Made by a program: the position numbers and the translations under genes. From CAZNLH01 sp964573995 (lineage in GTDB: Bacteria > Gemmatimonadota > CAZMKB01 > CAZNLH01), in contig CAZNLH010000023.1 in assembly GCA_964573995.1 (NCBI GenBank), positions 1 through 38,083 on the forward strand: a DNA stretch of 38,083 bases. Reading direction: 5' to 3'. Below the pieces are notes generated by a model. The model ran no database searches, was not told the origin of the DNA, and saw only the letters and a list, made by a program, of their open reading frames with translations. Positions within the stretch are counted from its first letter, which is position 1, and every line of letters begins with the position of its first letter. Of this stretch, positions 29,576-38,083 are shown in pieces.

Positions 29576-31726
29576 GTGGCGGGAGGTGCAGTGAGACGAA
29601 ACGGGAGACGGTTGCGACGTGCACACATCGTGTTAGCCTTGATTCCCCTTGCCCTTTGGGGCGCGGGGTGCGGCCGTTTCACGAATGGGAGGCCGGAGAA
29701 CTGTATCCTGATCATCGTCGACACCCTCAGGCCGGATCACCTCGGTTGTTACGGCTACAAGGCGATCAAGACCCCGAACATAGACAGGCTGGCCGATGAG
29801 GGGATCAGGTTCGACCAGGCGATCTCGCACGTCCCGCTGACGCTCCCGTCGATTTCATCCATCCTGACCTCACTAACTCCCGCCGAGCACGGAGTCCACT
29901 ACAACGAGGGCTACCGCCTGCCGGGGGACGTCACGACCCTGGCGGAGGTCTTCGCCGGGGCCGGGTATCGAACGGCTGGGTTCGTCAGCGCCGTGGTTCT
30001 CGACTCGGTCTTCGGAATCGCGCAGGGCTTCGAACACTATGATTGCCGGCTTCCCGATAGATTTCCCCTCCACCAGGCCTCGCTCCAGCCGCTGGAGGGC
30101 GTCTTCAACGGCACGCAGCGTCGGGCGGAAGACGTCACCGATGCCGCGTTGAAATGGATAGAGGATAATGGCGACAAGCCCTTTTTCGTCTTAGTCCATT
30201 ACTTCGATCCCCACGTCCCCTACGATCCCCCTCCCCCGTTCGCGCCCGAGGTCCCGGCCGGGCGGTATGAGGATATCCTCGACCGGCAGGTCGACTATTA
30301 CGATGGGGAGATCGCTTACACCGACAGCCAGATCGGCAGATTTATCGAGGGGTTGAAGGACATGGGCGTCGAGGGACGGACCCTCATCGTCCTTACGGCC
30401 GATCACGGTGAGGGGCTTGGAGACAAGGGGGAGGACACCCACAGCGTCTTCCTCTATGAGTCAACGGTGCGGGTCCCCCTGATACTGAGCGGCGCTTCGG
30501 GTCTCTCCCCTGGCAAGGTCGTCCGGGACCAGGTCCGGCTGATCGACATCTATCCCACCATCCTCGACGTCATGGCCATTGAACCACCGGCAGGTATCTC
30601 GGGGGTGAGCCTCGTTCCCCTGATAAAGAACGGCGCGGAGGATGTCGAGCGGCCCGTGTATCTGGAGACCTACGCGAATCGCCTGGAGAGGGGATGGAGT
30701 ATCCTGAAGGGTGTACGGATGGGGGGTTGGAAGTATATCCGGGCGCCGGAGCCGGAGCTCTACAACCTGAGGGATGATCCAGGCGAGGAGAACAACCTTT
30801 ACGACAAGGAGAGCGACAGGGCCGCCAGGATGGAGGAGGTGCTGCGGGACTGGGAGAATAAACGGGCCGTGAGGGAGCGGATCGAACCGCGGATCACGGA
30901 CAAGTCCATCCTCGAGCGGATCAGGAGCCTCGGGTATGTCGGTGCCGGGGGTGCGGGGCCCGATTTCAAGGAGCCCGGTGCATCGGGACCTGATCCGAAA
31001 GAGGTATTCCCCGCCTACAAGAAGAAGCGTTACAGCGACGAGTATGTCCGGCTGGCACTCATCTACATGGCCTCGGGCCGGCTTGGCGGTTCACGTTTCT
31101 TCCTCGATAAGGCGGTAAATCTCACCCCGAACGAGGTCATGCCCCATCTCTACCTCGCGGAGGTCTGCAGGCGCCAGGGGCTGAACGAGAAGGGACTGGA
31201 CGAGGTGGGAAAGGTCCTCGAGCAGGACCCGGATAACGTGGAGGCGCTCTACACCCGGGGCCTCCTGGCATCTCAGGCGAAGGAGGACGACCTGGCGCTC
31301 CGATCCTTCAAGCAGGCGATTGAGCGAAAACCCGATTATGCCCAGGCGTACAACAATATGGGGATGATCTACGGCCGCAGGAAGGAGTACGACCGGGCCG
31401 CGCCCCTCTTCAAGAAGGCGCTCGAGATCAATCCCGACCTCGCGCAGGCCCACATGAATCTCGGGAACGTTTGCTCTGTGCAGGGAAAGCATGTCGACGC
31501 GGCCAGGGAGTGGGAGACGGCCCTGAAACTCGATCCCGGGATGAATATACTACACCTCTACCTAGGGAACGCCTATTTCCGGCAAAACCGGTACCAGGAC
31601 GCCCTGGACCACTACGAGTCCTTCCTGGCAACCCACCCGGACTCGTCTACGGTGAGGCAGGTGCAGGGATGGATGAACACGATCCGGGAGAAGATGGGTG
31701 AGGGTTCTTCAGCGGTGGGGAGATAG
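29576..31726 (+). CDS. Lipoprotein sulfatase/phosphotransferase-fold protein with TPRs (1 of 4)
   Basis: A 716-residue protein. The signal IVLALIPLALWGAGC is a lipobox anchor. The alkaline-phosphatase-fold domain begins NCILIIVDTLRPDHLGCYGY (metal Asp). It continues with VPLTLPSISSILTSLTP and TADHGEGLGDKGEDTHS (metal Asp/His). The nucleophile slot that is Cys/Ser in C-x-P-S-R sulfatases is Thr (ACG 29840-29842). Thr nucleophiles are known in LtaS/EptA/OpgB-type phosphotransferases. From about residue 505 at least four TPR units follow (for example YAQAYNNMGMIYGRRKEYDRAAPLFKKALEINPD), probably for partner binding. GTG 29576 has GGAGG eight nt upstream; GTG 29591 is an alternative. It is the first gene of a paralogous array. 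Confidence 0.85.
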   Translation: MAGGAVRRNGRRLRRAHIVLALIPLALWGAGCGRFTNGRPENCILIIVDTLRPDHLGCYGYKAIKTPNIDRLADEGIRFDQAISHVPLTLPSISSILTSLTPAEHGVHYNEGYRLPGDVTTLAEVFAGAGYRTAGFVSAVVLDSVFGIAQGFEHYDCRLPDRFPLHQASLQPLEGVFNGTQRRAEDVTDAALKWIEDNGDKPFFVLVHYFDPHVPYDPPPPFAPEVPAGRYEDILDRQVDYYDGEIAYTDSQIGRFIEGLKDMGVEGRTLIVLTADHGEGLGDKGEDTHSVFLYESTVRVPLILSGASGLSPGKVVRDQVRLIDIYPTILDVMAIEPPAGISGVSLVPLIKNGAEDVERPVYLETYANRLERGWSILKGVRMGGWKYIRAPEPELYNLRDDPGEENNLYDKESDRAARMEEVLRDWENKRAVRERIEPRITDKSILERIRSLGYVGAGGAGPDFKEPGASGPDPKEVFPAYKKKRYSDEYVRLALIYMASGRLGGSRFFLDKAVNLTPNEVMPHLYLAEVCRRQGLNEKGLDEVGKVLEQDPDNVEALYTRGLLASQAKEDDLALRSFKQAIERKPDYAQAYNNMGMIYGRRKEYDRAAPLFKKALEINPDLAQAHMNLGNVCSVQGKHVDAAREWETALKLDPGMNILHLYLGNAYFRQNRYQDALDHYESFLATHPDSSTVRQVQGWMNTIREKMGEGSSAVGR

Positions 31727-31733
31727 CGGGGAA

Positions 31734-33455
31734 GTGTCGTACAGACGAGGATCAACCGGGCACATCGGGAAGTATGGCGTCACTGTTGCCGGTCGGTTGT
31801 GGCCACTCTTCTTTCTTGTAGTACTTGTCCCCCTTGTTGCCACCTGCGCGAGGTGGACCGGCGTGAAGCGCCCGAGGAACGTCATCCTGATCGCGGTGGA
31901 CACGTTGAGGCAGGATCACCTTGGCTGTTACGGTTACGGGAGGGGAAATTCCAGGACAATCGATCACCTGGCCGAACGGGGCGTCAGGTTTACCCAGGCG
32001 AGGACCGCGGTGCCCCTGACTCTCCCATCCTTTACCACGATATTCACCTCGACCTATCCCCTCACCCACATGGTCCGCCAGAACGAGACCTATTCACTGA
32101 ATGATTCGGTGACCACGATGACGGAGGTCTTCAAGGGGGCTGGATTCAAGACGATGGCCGTCATCGGGAGCGCGGCCCTGGCGAGCCGGTACGGGTTGAA
32201 CCAGGGCTTCGACGGATACGACGATGAATTTGGGCCTCTGGAGGGGAAACGGGTGGGTTCGATCCCGGCCCCCTCGAAGCAGGGCCCCGTTACGAGGCGA
32301 CGTGCGAAGGAGGTCGTGGACCGGGCCGTCGACTGGCTGGAGGTGAATTCCGAAGGCCCGTTTTTCCTCTTTCTCCACTTCTTCGACCCCCACCTCCCCT
32401 ACGATACGCCTGAGAAACTCCCCATGGATGGCTACGGCGAGGAGGAACTGCCTACCTGGGCCTATGACAGCGAGATCGCAAGCGTGGACCGGCAACTTGG
32501 AAGGCTGTTCGAGAACCTGGAGAAACTCGACCTCGAGGGCAACACCCTCGTGGTCCTGACGGCCGATCACGGGGAAGGGCTCATGGAGCACATGGAGGCG
32601 ACTCACGGCTACCTCCTTTACGATTCCACCGTAAGGATCCCCCTCATCTTCTCATGCCCCGGGATAATCCCGGAGGGCAAGGTTGTCGATGAGACCTTCA
32701 GGACGATCGACCTGGCCCCGACGTTGATCGACCTCTTCGGCCTCGAGATCCCCGGGGCGATGCAGGGGATAAGCCACAGGGAGAGTATACTCGGCGATGC
32801 GAAGTCGCCAGAGGTATCGGCCTATTTCGAGACCTATTACGCGAGGATATTCCTGGGGTGGAGCGCGCTGAGGGGGGTGCAGTGGAGACAGTGGAAGTAT
32901 ATACAGGCGCCTGCGCCCGAACTCTATAACCTGGCGGATGATCCACACGAGGAGGTCAATCTCTTTGACAAGAGGCCGGAGGTCGCCGAGTCAATGAAGA
33001 AGAGGCTTGCCTCCATCAGGGCTACATATTCGCGTACGCACGGACGGATGGCGCGAACGGTCCCGATGGATCCCGGGCACAAGGAGATCCTCGAGAGCCT
33101 TGGTTACATGACGAAGGTGGTGGATACGGGGGAGGAAGCCGATTCCCTTCTGCCCGACCCGAAGGATATGATGCCGTCTTACAGCCAGAGGCAGATCGTC
33201 CTGGGGAGGATCCATCTCTCTGGCCAGATGATCCAGATGGGCAGGTACGATGCCGGTATCAGGTTGTTGAAGACGATCGAGGACGCGGGTGACCGGCAGT
33301 GGATGGTCCACTATAACATGGGCCTGGCCCTCATGGGAAAATCCGAGGTGAAGGGCGCGAGGAGGGAGTTCCAGGCCGCCCTGGCCAGGGCCCCCGTGGG
33401 GCCGGAGCGTGTGCAGATTCGAGAGGCTATACGATACCTCGACACGAAGAACTGA
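31734..33455 (+). CDS. Lipoprotein sulfatase/phosphotransferase-fold protein (2 of 4)
   Basis: A 573-residue paralogue of the preceding gene. LWPLFFLVVLVPLVATC is a lipobox signal. RNVILIAVDTLRQDHLGCYGYG, AVPLTLPSFTTIFTSTYPLTH (Thr at ACT 32019-32021) and VVLTADHGEGLMEHMEATHGY give the active-site set. After the fold the shared marker ILESLGYMTK and LLPDPKDMMPSY appear. A short TPR-like tail of about two units follows (YNMGLALMGKSEVKGARREFQAAL). GTG 31734 lies eight nt after the upstream stop with GGGGAG near 31717. ATG 31698 would overlap that gene by 29 nt. The tail is much shorter than in copy 1. Confidence 0.83.
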   Translation: MSYRRGSTGHIGKYGVTVAGRLWPLFFLVVLVPLVATCARWTGVKRPRNVILIAVDTLRQDHLGCYGYGRGNSRTIDHLAERGVRFTQARTAVPLTLPSFTTIFTSTYPLTHMVRQNETYSLNDSVTTMTEVFKGAGFKTMAVIGSAALASRYGLNQGFDGYDDEFGPLEGKRVGSIPAPSKQGPVTRRRAKEVVDRAVDWLEVNSEGPFFLFLHFFDPHLPYDTPEKLPMDGYGEEELPTWAYDSEIASVDRQLGRLFENLEKLDLEGNTLVVLTADHGEGLMEHMEATHGYLLYDSTVRIPLIFSCPGIIPEGKVVDETFRTIDLAPTLIDLFGLEIPGAMQGISHRESILGDAKSPEVSAYFETYYARIFLGWSALRGVQWRQWKYIQAPAPELYNLADDPHEEVNLFDKRPEVAESMKKRLASIRATYSRTHGRMARTVPMDPGHKEILESLGYMTKVVDTGEEADSLLPDPKDMMPSYSQRQIVLGRIHLSGQMIQMGRYDAGIRLLKTIEDAGDRQWMVHYNMGLALMGKSEVKGARREFQAALARAPVGPERVQIREAIRYLDTKN

Positions 33456-33470
33456 GAAAGGAGTAGGAAG

Positions 33471-34580
33471 TTGAAGCAGAATGGTTCCTTGTTGGCTATT
33501 GTTACAATCACTTTGATGGTGTCACTCGTGCCTGTGGGGAGGGTGTTAAAGGCGCAAGGAGAACAGGCGGAGAAGGAAGCAACAAAGGCTGGTCCACGGG
33601 TCGAGGCCATTGATCCCGTATACGATTTCGGGGAGGTCTTCCGCGGGGTGGTCATACAGCACACCTTCACTGTCCGGAACACCGGTGACGATTACCTGAA
33701 GATCAAGGGGATCACCAAGGATTGTGGGTGTACGGTCGCTAAAATCGATCGGGATTATATCGCGCCTGGCGGGGAACTGCCGGTGCGCGTCACCGTCAGC
33801 ACGAAGTTGCTCGAGGAGGGGCCGATCGAAAAGTTGGTCCACCTTGCCACAAACGACAAGGGGGAACCGGAGACGAACCTCACCGTGACGGGGAATGTCC
33901 GGGTGACGGCCCACCTCGACCCGGCCAGGATTTCGCTCAAGGGGTTCAAGCCTGGCGATCCGATCCCGGAACAGGTGATCAGGATTACCCCGGCCGAGGG
34001 GTACGATCTCAAGATCCAGGGGGTAACCACGACAAGTCCCATGATACAGGCCCATCTCATCGATTCGGAGAAGAAGGGGGAATTCCAGGTCGCCGTCGAT
34101 ATCTCATCAAAGACCATGAAGAGCGCCGTCTCCTCGGATATCAAGATATCTACGAACCTCGAGGAGGAGCCGGTCCTCCTGGTTCCCGTCCGGGCGGAGA
34201 TCGATCAGCCCCTCGTCATCGTTCCGAGCGAACTGAGTTTCACCGGGGTGAAACCCGATTTCAAGGGAAAACTCGCTTACAATGCCGTGATTCGGAACAA
34301 CGAGGAGAAGCCGCTGAAGATCCTTGACATCCAGAGCCCGAACAGGTTCATCACCTATACCCTCAAGACCATAGAGGAGGGGAAGAAGTACCGCCTGAAC
34401 ATCCAGATTCTCCCTGGATTCCCGGAGGGAGGATTCGAGGACAAGGTAACGATCTTCACGGACAGCGAGATGTATCCGAAGCGGGATATCCTGGTCCAGG
34501 TGAACAGGCCCAAGGCCAAGGAGAAAAGGGGCTACATGCAGAGACAGGCTCCACGCGTGGGGGAGAAGGATGGTGGCTAA
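33471..34580 (+). CDS. Exported DUF1573 domain protein
   Basis: A 369-residue exported protein with a signal peptide in about 1-28 (LLAIVTITLMVSLVPVGRVLKA). An N-terminal DUF1573 Ig-like domain covers about 45-140. PVYDFGEVFRGVVIQHTFTVRNTGDDYLKIKGITKDCGCTVA has the family's DCGC motif, and IAPGGELPVRVTVSTKL follows. Two further Ig-like segments follow at about 145-240 and 245-350 (LVIVPSELSFTGVKPDFKGKLAYNAVIRNN). TTG 33471 follows AAAGGAG. DUF1573 proteins are periplasmic or surface beta-sandwiches without assigned activity. It sits inside the sulfatase-like array, 15 nt after copy 2 and 2 nt before copy 3, so it is co-transcribed and may be a partner of those enzymes. Confidence 0.85.
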   Translation: MKQNGSLLAIVTITLMVSLVPVGRVLKAQGEQAEKEATKAGPRVEAIDPVYDFGEVFRGVVIQHTFTVRNTGDDYLKIKGITKDCGCTVAKIDRDYIAPGGELPVRVTVSTKLLEEGPIEKLVHLATNDKGEPETNLTVTGNVRVTAHLDPARISLKGFKPGDPIPEQVIRITPAEGYDLKIQGVTTTSPMIQAHLIDSEKKGEFQVAVDISSKTMKSAVSSDIKISTNLEEEPVLLVPVRAEIDQPLVIVPSELSFTGVKPDFKGKLAYNAVIRNNEEKPLKILDIQSPNRFITYTLKTIEEGKKYRLNIQILPGFPEGGFEDKVTIFTDSEMYPKRDILVQVNRPKAKEKRGYMQRQAPRVGEKDGG

Positions 34581-34582
34581 CG

Positions 34583-36328
34583 GTGAACCGATTGGAAGAG
34601 TTGCATGAATCGAAGGGGGGGAGATGCGTGCCGATGGCCGTGCTCGCGGTGGGGCTGATCGCCCTTCTCGGGGGGGTGAGTTGCAGCCATGGGCGGCGTG
34701 AACGGCCCAACCTGGTCCTGATCGTGGTCGACACGCTCAGGGCGGACCACCTGGGATGTTACAGCTACAAGGGTATCGAAACGCCCCACGTTGACGACCT
34801 CGCGGCAGGGGGCGTCCTCGTCGAAAACGCCGTGACGAACGTTCCCCTGACCCTTCCATCGATCTCCACGATCATGACGTCCACGCTGCCGCCGACCCAC
34901 GGCGTGCACTACAACGAGGGTTTCGCGCTCGATGATTCCGCCCTGACCCTGGCGGAGATCCTTCATGGAGAGGGATACCAGACCAGGGCCGTGGTGGGCG
35001 CTGTCGTGCTCGACTCTGTCAACGGGATTTCCCAGGGCTTCGACCGGTACGACGATGACTTCGGCGAGTTCACGGCCTACCAGCCGCACGTCAAGATCGT
35101 CGAGTCGCAACTGAGCCATACGCAGCGAAGGGCCCGCGAGGTGACCGACCTGGGATTGAGACTCGTCGACTCCATGGTGAAGGAGAGGCCGTTCTTTCTA
35201 TTCCTTCATTACTTCGATCCTCATTCTCCTTATGACCCGCCGCCGCCCTATTCTCCAGCGGAAAATGACTTGAATGAAGGCCCCGGGGAGGCGATTACCC
35301 GGCTTTATGATGGCGAGATTGCATATACTGATGCGGAGATCGGGAGATTGATCGATGGGCTGAGGGAGCGTCACCTGGTCGAAAACACGCTTATCGTCCT
35401 TACCGCGGACCATGGCGAGGGGCTGGGCGAACATGGAGAGAAATCTCACGGGTACCTGACCTACGAGGGGACGATGCATGTCCCGCTGATCTACTCGATG
35501 CCCGGGAGGCTCCCGGCCAACGTGGAATTCTCAGGTTTGGCCCCTCACGTCGATATCGTTCCTACGATACTTGACATCCTCGAGATCAGATGGAAGGGCA
35601 AGTACGATCTCTGTGGTGACAGCCTCTTTCCGTTCCGGGACGGAAAGGGGGCACGCTTTACATACTTCGAGGCGGCGATGACTTACATCGTCTTCGACTG
35701 GTGCGCCCTGCGCGGGATCCGCGGTGCGCGCTGGAAGTACATCTCTGCGCCCCGAGAGGAACTCTATGATCTAACTTCGGACCCTCGAGAGAGGGACAAC
35801 CTGATAGACGTTGAGCCGGAAGTGGCGGATTCCATGAGGGAGAGGCTCGACACCGTCCTCGCGAGTACGAAGATCTACCACGGGGGGGATGGAGGGCGGG
35901 AGATGTCTTCCGGCCGGGGGATCATTAACAAACCCGGGTTCGCCGAGAGGCTCAAGGCGCTCGGTTACGTGACGGCACCAGAGAGACTCGACTCCAGTTA
36001 CGAGGAGATGTTCGACAGGTCGCTGCCGGATCCCAAGTCGATGATGGAGGCGCACGAGCGCAGCCAGGCCGTGCTCGAATCGATCGGAATCGCCGAGGGT
36101 CTCATCAGGGGAGGAAAGTACCGGGAGTGCATTCAACTCCTCGAGGGGTTGGAGGGGACGGAGGATCTCGAGTGGACAATCCGGTACACGCTCGGCCTGG
36201 CATACATGGGAATATCCGATCGCGACCGGGCGGAGAGGGAGTTCCGTGAGGCCCTCGCCTCGGCACCTATATGCCCTGGGCGAGTGAAGATCCGGGAGGC
36301 CCTCCAGGCCCTCGAGGCAGGGCGTTAA
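34583..36328 (+). CDS. Lipoprotein sulfatase/phosphotransferase-fold protein (3 of 4)
   Basis: A 581-residue paralogue. AVLAVGLIALLGGVSC is the lipobox segment. NLVLIVVDTLRADHLGCYSYKG, VPLTLPSISTIMTSTLPPTHGVHYNEG (Thr at ACC 34850-34852) and IVLTADHGEGLGEHGEKSHGY are the active-site motifs. FFLFLHYFDPHSPYDPPPPY is a further shared block. The C-terminus has LKALGYV, LPDPKSMME and two TPR-like units. GTG 34583 begins two nt after the DUF1573 gene. GTG 34628, with a better ribosome binding site (GGGGGGGAG), would give a signal peptide without a basic n-region. It is closest to copy 4, suggesting a recent duplication. Confidence 0.85.
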   Translation: MNRLEELHESKGGRCVPMAVLAVGLIALLGGVSCSHGRRERPNLVLIVVDTLRADHLGCYSYKGIETPHVDDLAAGGVLVENAVTNVPLTLPSISTIMTSTLPPTHGVHYNEGFALDDSALTLAEILHGEGYQTRAVVGAVVLDSVNGISQGFDRYDDDFGEFTAYQPHVKIVESQLSHTQRRAREVTDLGLRLVDSMVKERPFFLFLHYFDPHSPYDPPPPYSPAENDLNEGPGEAITRLYDGEIAYTDAEIGRLIDGLRERHLVENTLIVLTADHGEGLGEHGEKSHGYLTYEGTMHVPLIYSMPGRLPANVEFSGLAPHVDIVPTILDILEIRWKGKYDLCGDSLFPFRDGKGARFTYFEAAMTYIVFDWCALRGIRGARWKYISAPREELYDLTSDPRERDNLIDVEPEVADSMRERLDTVLASTKIYHGGDGGREMSSGRGIINKPGFAERLKALGYVTAPERLDSSYEEMFDRSLPDPKSMMEAHERSQAVLESIGIAEGLIRGGKYRECIQLLEGLEGTEDLEWTIRYTLGLAYMGISDRDRAEREFREALASAPICPGRVKIREALQALEAGR

Positions 36329-36351
36329 TAGTCCCACATGGAGGAATCGTC

Positions 36352-38083
36352 ATGAGCAGGAGAATCACGCGGCGGCTGTGGGTTCCCATCCTCTTGGCAG
36401 GATGTGTCGCTGTACTGATCGCCATCATGTTGTCCGGAGGATTCTTCCGGGAACAGCCCAACCTGGTTCTGATAGTGGTCGACACGCTGAGGGCGGATCG
36501 CCTGGGTTGTTACGGCTACAAGCGGATCCGAACGCCGAATATCGACGACCTGGCGCGCAGGGGAGTCCTCATGGAGAACGCTGTGGCCCACGTCCCGATC
36601 ACACTGCCTTCCTTTTCCACGATCATGACATCCACACTGCCGCCGACCAACGGAGTTCATTACAACGAGGGATTTTACCTCGACGATTCCGCCCTGACCC
36701 TCGCGGAGATCCTGCACGGTGCGGGATACGCCACAGGGGCCGTAGTGGGATCGGTAGTACTCGATTCGATCAACGGGATCTCCCAGGGCTTCGATCACTA
36801 CGATGACGACTTCGGAAAGTTCAACGGCAACCAGCCGTTCATCAAGGTGATGAACAAACAGTTGAGTTTCACGCAGCGCCGTGCCAACGAAGTGACGGAC
36901 CGAGCCCTGGACATGGCCATTTCCATTTCTAAAAACGGGCCCTTCTTTCTCTTCGCGCACTATTTCGACCCGCACCAGCCCTATGACCCTCCACCACCAT
37001 ATTCCACCGTCGATCCCGCGATCGACCCCGATTCACAGGAATATTCGAACCGCCTGTACGACGGGGAGGTCGCCTTCACGGACGAACAGATAGGGAGGTT
37101 GATACAGGGGCTTGAGACAGAGGGGCTCCTGCAGAACACACTGGTCGTCCTGACGGCGGATCACGGGGAGGCGCTTGGGGAACATGGGGAGCGGTCCCAC
37201 GGATACTTCATCTACGAGGGTACTATCCACGTCCCGCTTATATATTACATGCCGGGTCGTCTGCCGGAGGGAGAGAGATGGTCTGGGCTTGCGAGACACA
37301 TAGATATTGCCCCGACGATCCTGGATATCCTTGGACTCGGCGAGAGGAGGCCGCCGGAGTTCCAGGGGGTCAGCCTGTATCCCTTCAATGAGAAGGGCGG
37401 GGCGGCATTCTCGTACGTGGAGTCGGCGATGACTAACGTGATCTTTAAGTGGGGAGGGCTGAGGGGGGTTCGAAGCCCGGAGTGGAAGTACATAGCAGCC
37501 CCCAGGGAAGAACTGTACCACCTGAGCGTGGACCCCGGCGAGACGGAGAACCTCATAGGCAGGGATCCCCAGGTGGCCGATTCCCTCCGGAAGGAGATGG
37601 AGTCGATCGTCGGGGGGATCGAGATCTACCAGGGGGGGGAAAGAGGCCAGGAGATGTCATCTGGAAAGGGGAGCCGGCCGGGTAGCATCCTGATGGAGGA
37701 GAGGCTCCGGGCCTTGGGTTACGTGGGAGCGCCCGACGTCGTCCGTTCCGGGTACGAAGAGATGTTCGATCCCTCGCTCCCGGACCCGAAGGACAAGTTG
37801 GACGAATACGCGCGGATCATGGACGCCAACCTGAATATGCGCATGGGGGTGGTATACACGGACATGGACTCCCTGCGCAAGGCGGCGGGACACCTCGACC
37901 TGGCCGTGGAAGAGTACCCGGAGAACGCTGACGCACATTTCTACCTCGGACTCGTCCGTGGAGAACTCGGCGAGTCCTCTCGCGCGGAAAGGGAGTTCAG
38001 GAGGGCCCTGGACCTGAATCCCTCTCTAACGAAGGCTTCGTTGGCGTTGGTTGATTTGGCGTTGGTAGGTGATGACACGTTGG
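36352..38083 (+). CDS. Membrane-anchored sulfatase/phosphotransferase-fold protein (4 of 4), 3' end outside window
   Basis: The frame runs from ATG 36352 past the window edge (577 codons seen). GGAGGA is six nt upstream. The N-terminus (RRITRRLWVPILLAGCVAVLIAIMLSGG) has an LAGC box. The hydrophobic stretch continues after it, so a single TM anchor is likelier than a lipoprotein. NLVLIVVDTLRADRLGCYGYK, VPITLPSFSTIMTSTLPPTNG (Thr at ACA 36601-36603) and VVLTADHGEALGEHGERSHGY form the active site. HYFDPHQPYDPPPPY matches copy 3. After LRALGYV and LPDPKDKLDEY, TPR units begin (HLDLAVEEYPENADAHFYLGLVRGELGESSRAEREFRRALDLNPS). Confidence 0.85.
   Translation, partial: MSRRITRRLWVPILLAGCVAVLIAIMLSGGFFREQPNLVLIVVDTLRADRLGCYGYKRIRTPNIDDLARRGVLMENAVAHVPITLPSFSTIMTSTLPPTNGVHYNEGFYLDDSALTLAEILHGAGYATGAVVGSVVLDSINGISQGFDHYDDDFGKFNGNQPFIKVMNKQLSFTQRRANEVTDRALDMAISISKNGPFFLFAHYFDPHQPYDPPPPYSTVDPAIDPDSQEYSNRLYDGEVAFTDEQIGRLIQGLETEGLLQNTLVVLTADHGEALGEHGERSHGYFIYEGTIHVPLIYYMPGRLPEGERWSGLARHIDIAPTILDILGLGERRPPEFQGVSLYPFNEKGGAAFSYVESAMTNVIFKWGGLRGVRSPEWKYIAAPREELYHLSVDPGETENLIGRDPQVADSLRKEMESIVGGIEIYQGGERGQEMSSGKGSRPGSILMEERLRALGYVGAPDVVRSGYEEMFDPSLPDPKDKLDEYARIMDANLNMRMGVVYTDMDSLRKAAGHLDLAVEEYPENADAHFYLGLVRGELGESSRAEREFRRALDLNPSLTKASLALVDLALVGDDTL

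Noticed and set aside
28475..29626. 383-residue open frame on the minus strand over the secreted-protein gene
   Set aside because: Its translation is Arg/Gly/His-rich without domain character. It covers a + strand gene that has a signal peptide, ribosome binding site and terminator. It is an antisense shadow of GC-rich codons.
29576..31726. Genuine formylglycine sulfatase
   Set aside because: The Cys/Ser-x-Pro-Ser-Arg signature is missing; Thr occupies the nucleophile slot.
1..38083. tRNA or rRNA genes, CRISPR arrays, insertion sequences, prophage genes
   Set aside because: No cloverleaf with a GGTTCRA-type T-arm, no regularly spaced repeats and no transposase or phage motifs were seen on either strand.

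Overview
The window looks like chromosomal DNA of a moderately GC-rich, probably uncultivated, diderm-type bacterium. Support for this: a heptosyltransferase-like GT9 protein, several lipobox proteins, SPOR domains, Tat and Sec exported proteins, and ordinary bacterial -35/-10 promoters. Arg codons in the core genes lean heavily on AGG/CGG. Tandem lipoprotein 'sulfatases' with TPRs, a DUF1573 protein and a Tat-exported DUF362 protein are often seen in FCB-group and deltaproteobacterial-like candidate phyla. I cannot assign a phylum from this sequence alone. Every gene I accept, about 30, lies on the + strand.

Layout. (1) 1-6.1 kb reads as an accessory patch: a SnoaL-like protein, NhaA, a decaying MazEF-type toxin-antitoxin pair under a textbook promoter, a GT39 membrane glycosyltransferase with a palindrome-rich in-frame insertion, an AT-richer lipoprotein, an isoprenylcysteine-methyltransferase-like protein and two tiny ORFs. 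(2) 6.1-9.9 kb encodes exported proteins: an alpha/beta hydrolase, then a promoter driving a Tat-exported DUF362 protein and a six-Asp-box sialidase-like protein. (3) 10.1-21.1 kb is housekeeping: a GT9-like protein, a BY-kinase-like domain that has lost its P-loop and is fused to a TM segment and SPOR repeats, SMC, queD, queE, queC (queuosine/preQ0 pathway), a PurM/HypE-superfamily protein and rarA. (4) 21.1-27.9 kb: a conserved uncharacterised protein with its own promoter, then a transcription unit made of a structured leader, a 27-residue Cys-Trp-ending peptide with a perfect 10-nt Shine-Dalgarno, a membrane HD-GYP protein, a B12-type radical SAM enzyme, hflX, a DUF2520 protein and pdxJ. 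(5) 27.9-29.4 kb: a 680-bp AT-rich regulatory region, one unrecognised secreted protein and a clear terminator. (6) 29.5 kb to the end: four paralogous membrane-anchored sulfatase/phosphotransferase-fold proteins, interrupted by a DUF1573 protein and running off the window.

How the genes relate. queD/queE/queC make 7-deazaguanine precursors. SMC and RarA serve chromosome segregation and fork repair. HflX and PdxJ are housekeeping genes at the tail of the peptide/HD-GYP unit. All four members of the alkaline-phosphatase-fold array carry Thr where formylglycine sulfatases carry Cys/Ser, which suggests Thr-nucleophile chemistry at the cell envelope. The strongest candidates for new biology are the peptide/HD-GYP/radical-SAM unit, the pseudo-BY-kinase-SPOR fusion and the sulfatase-like array.
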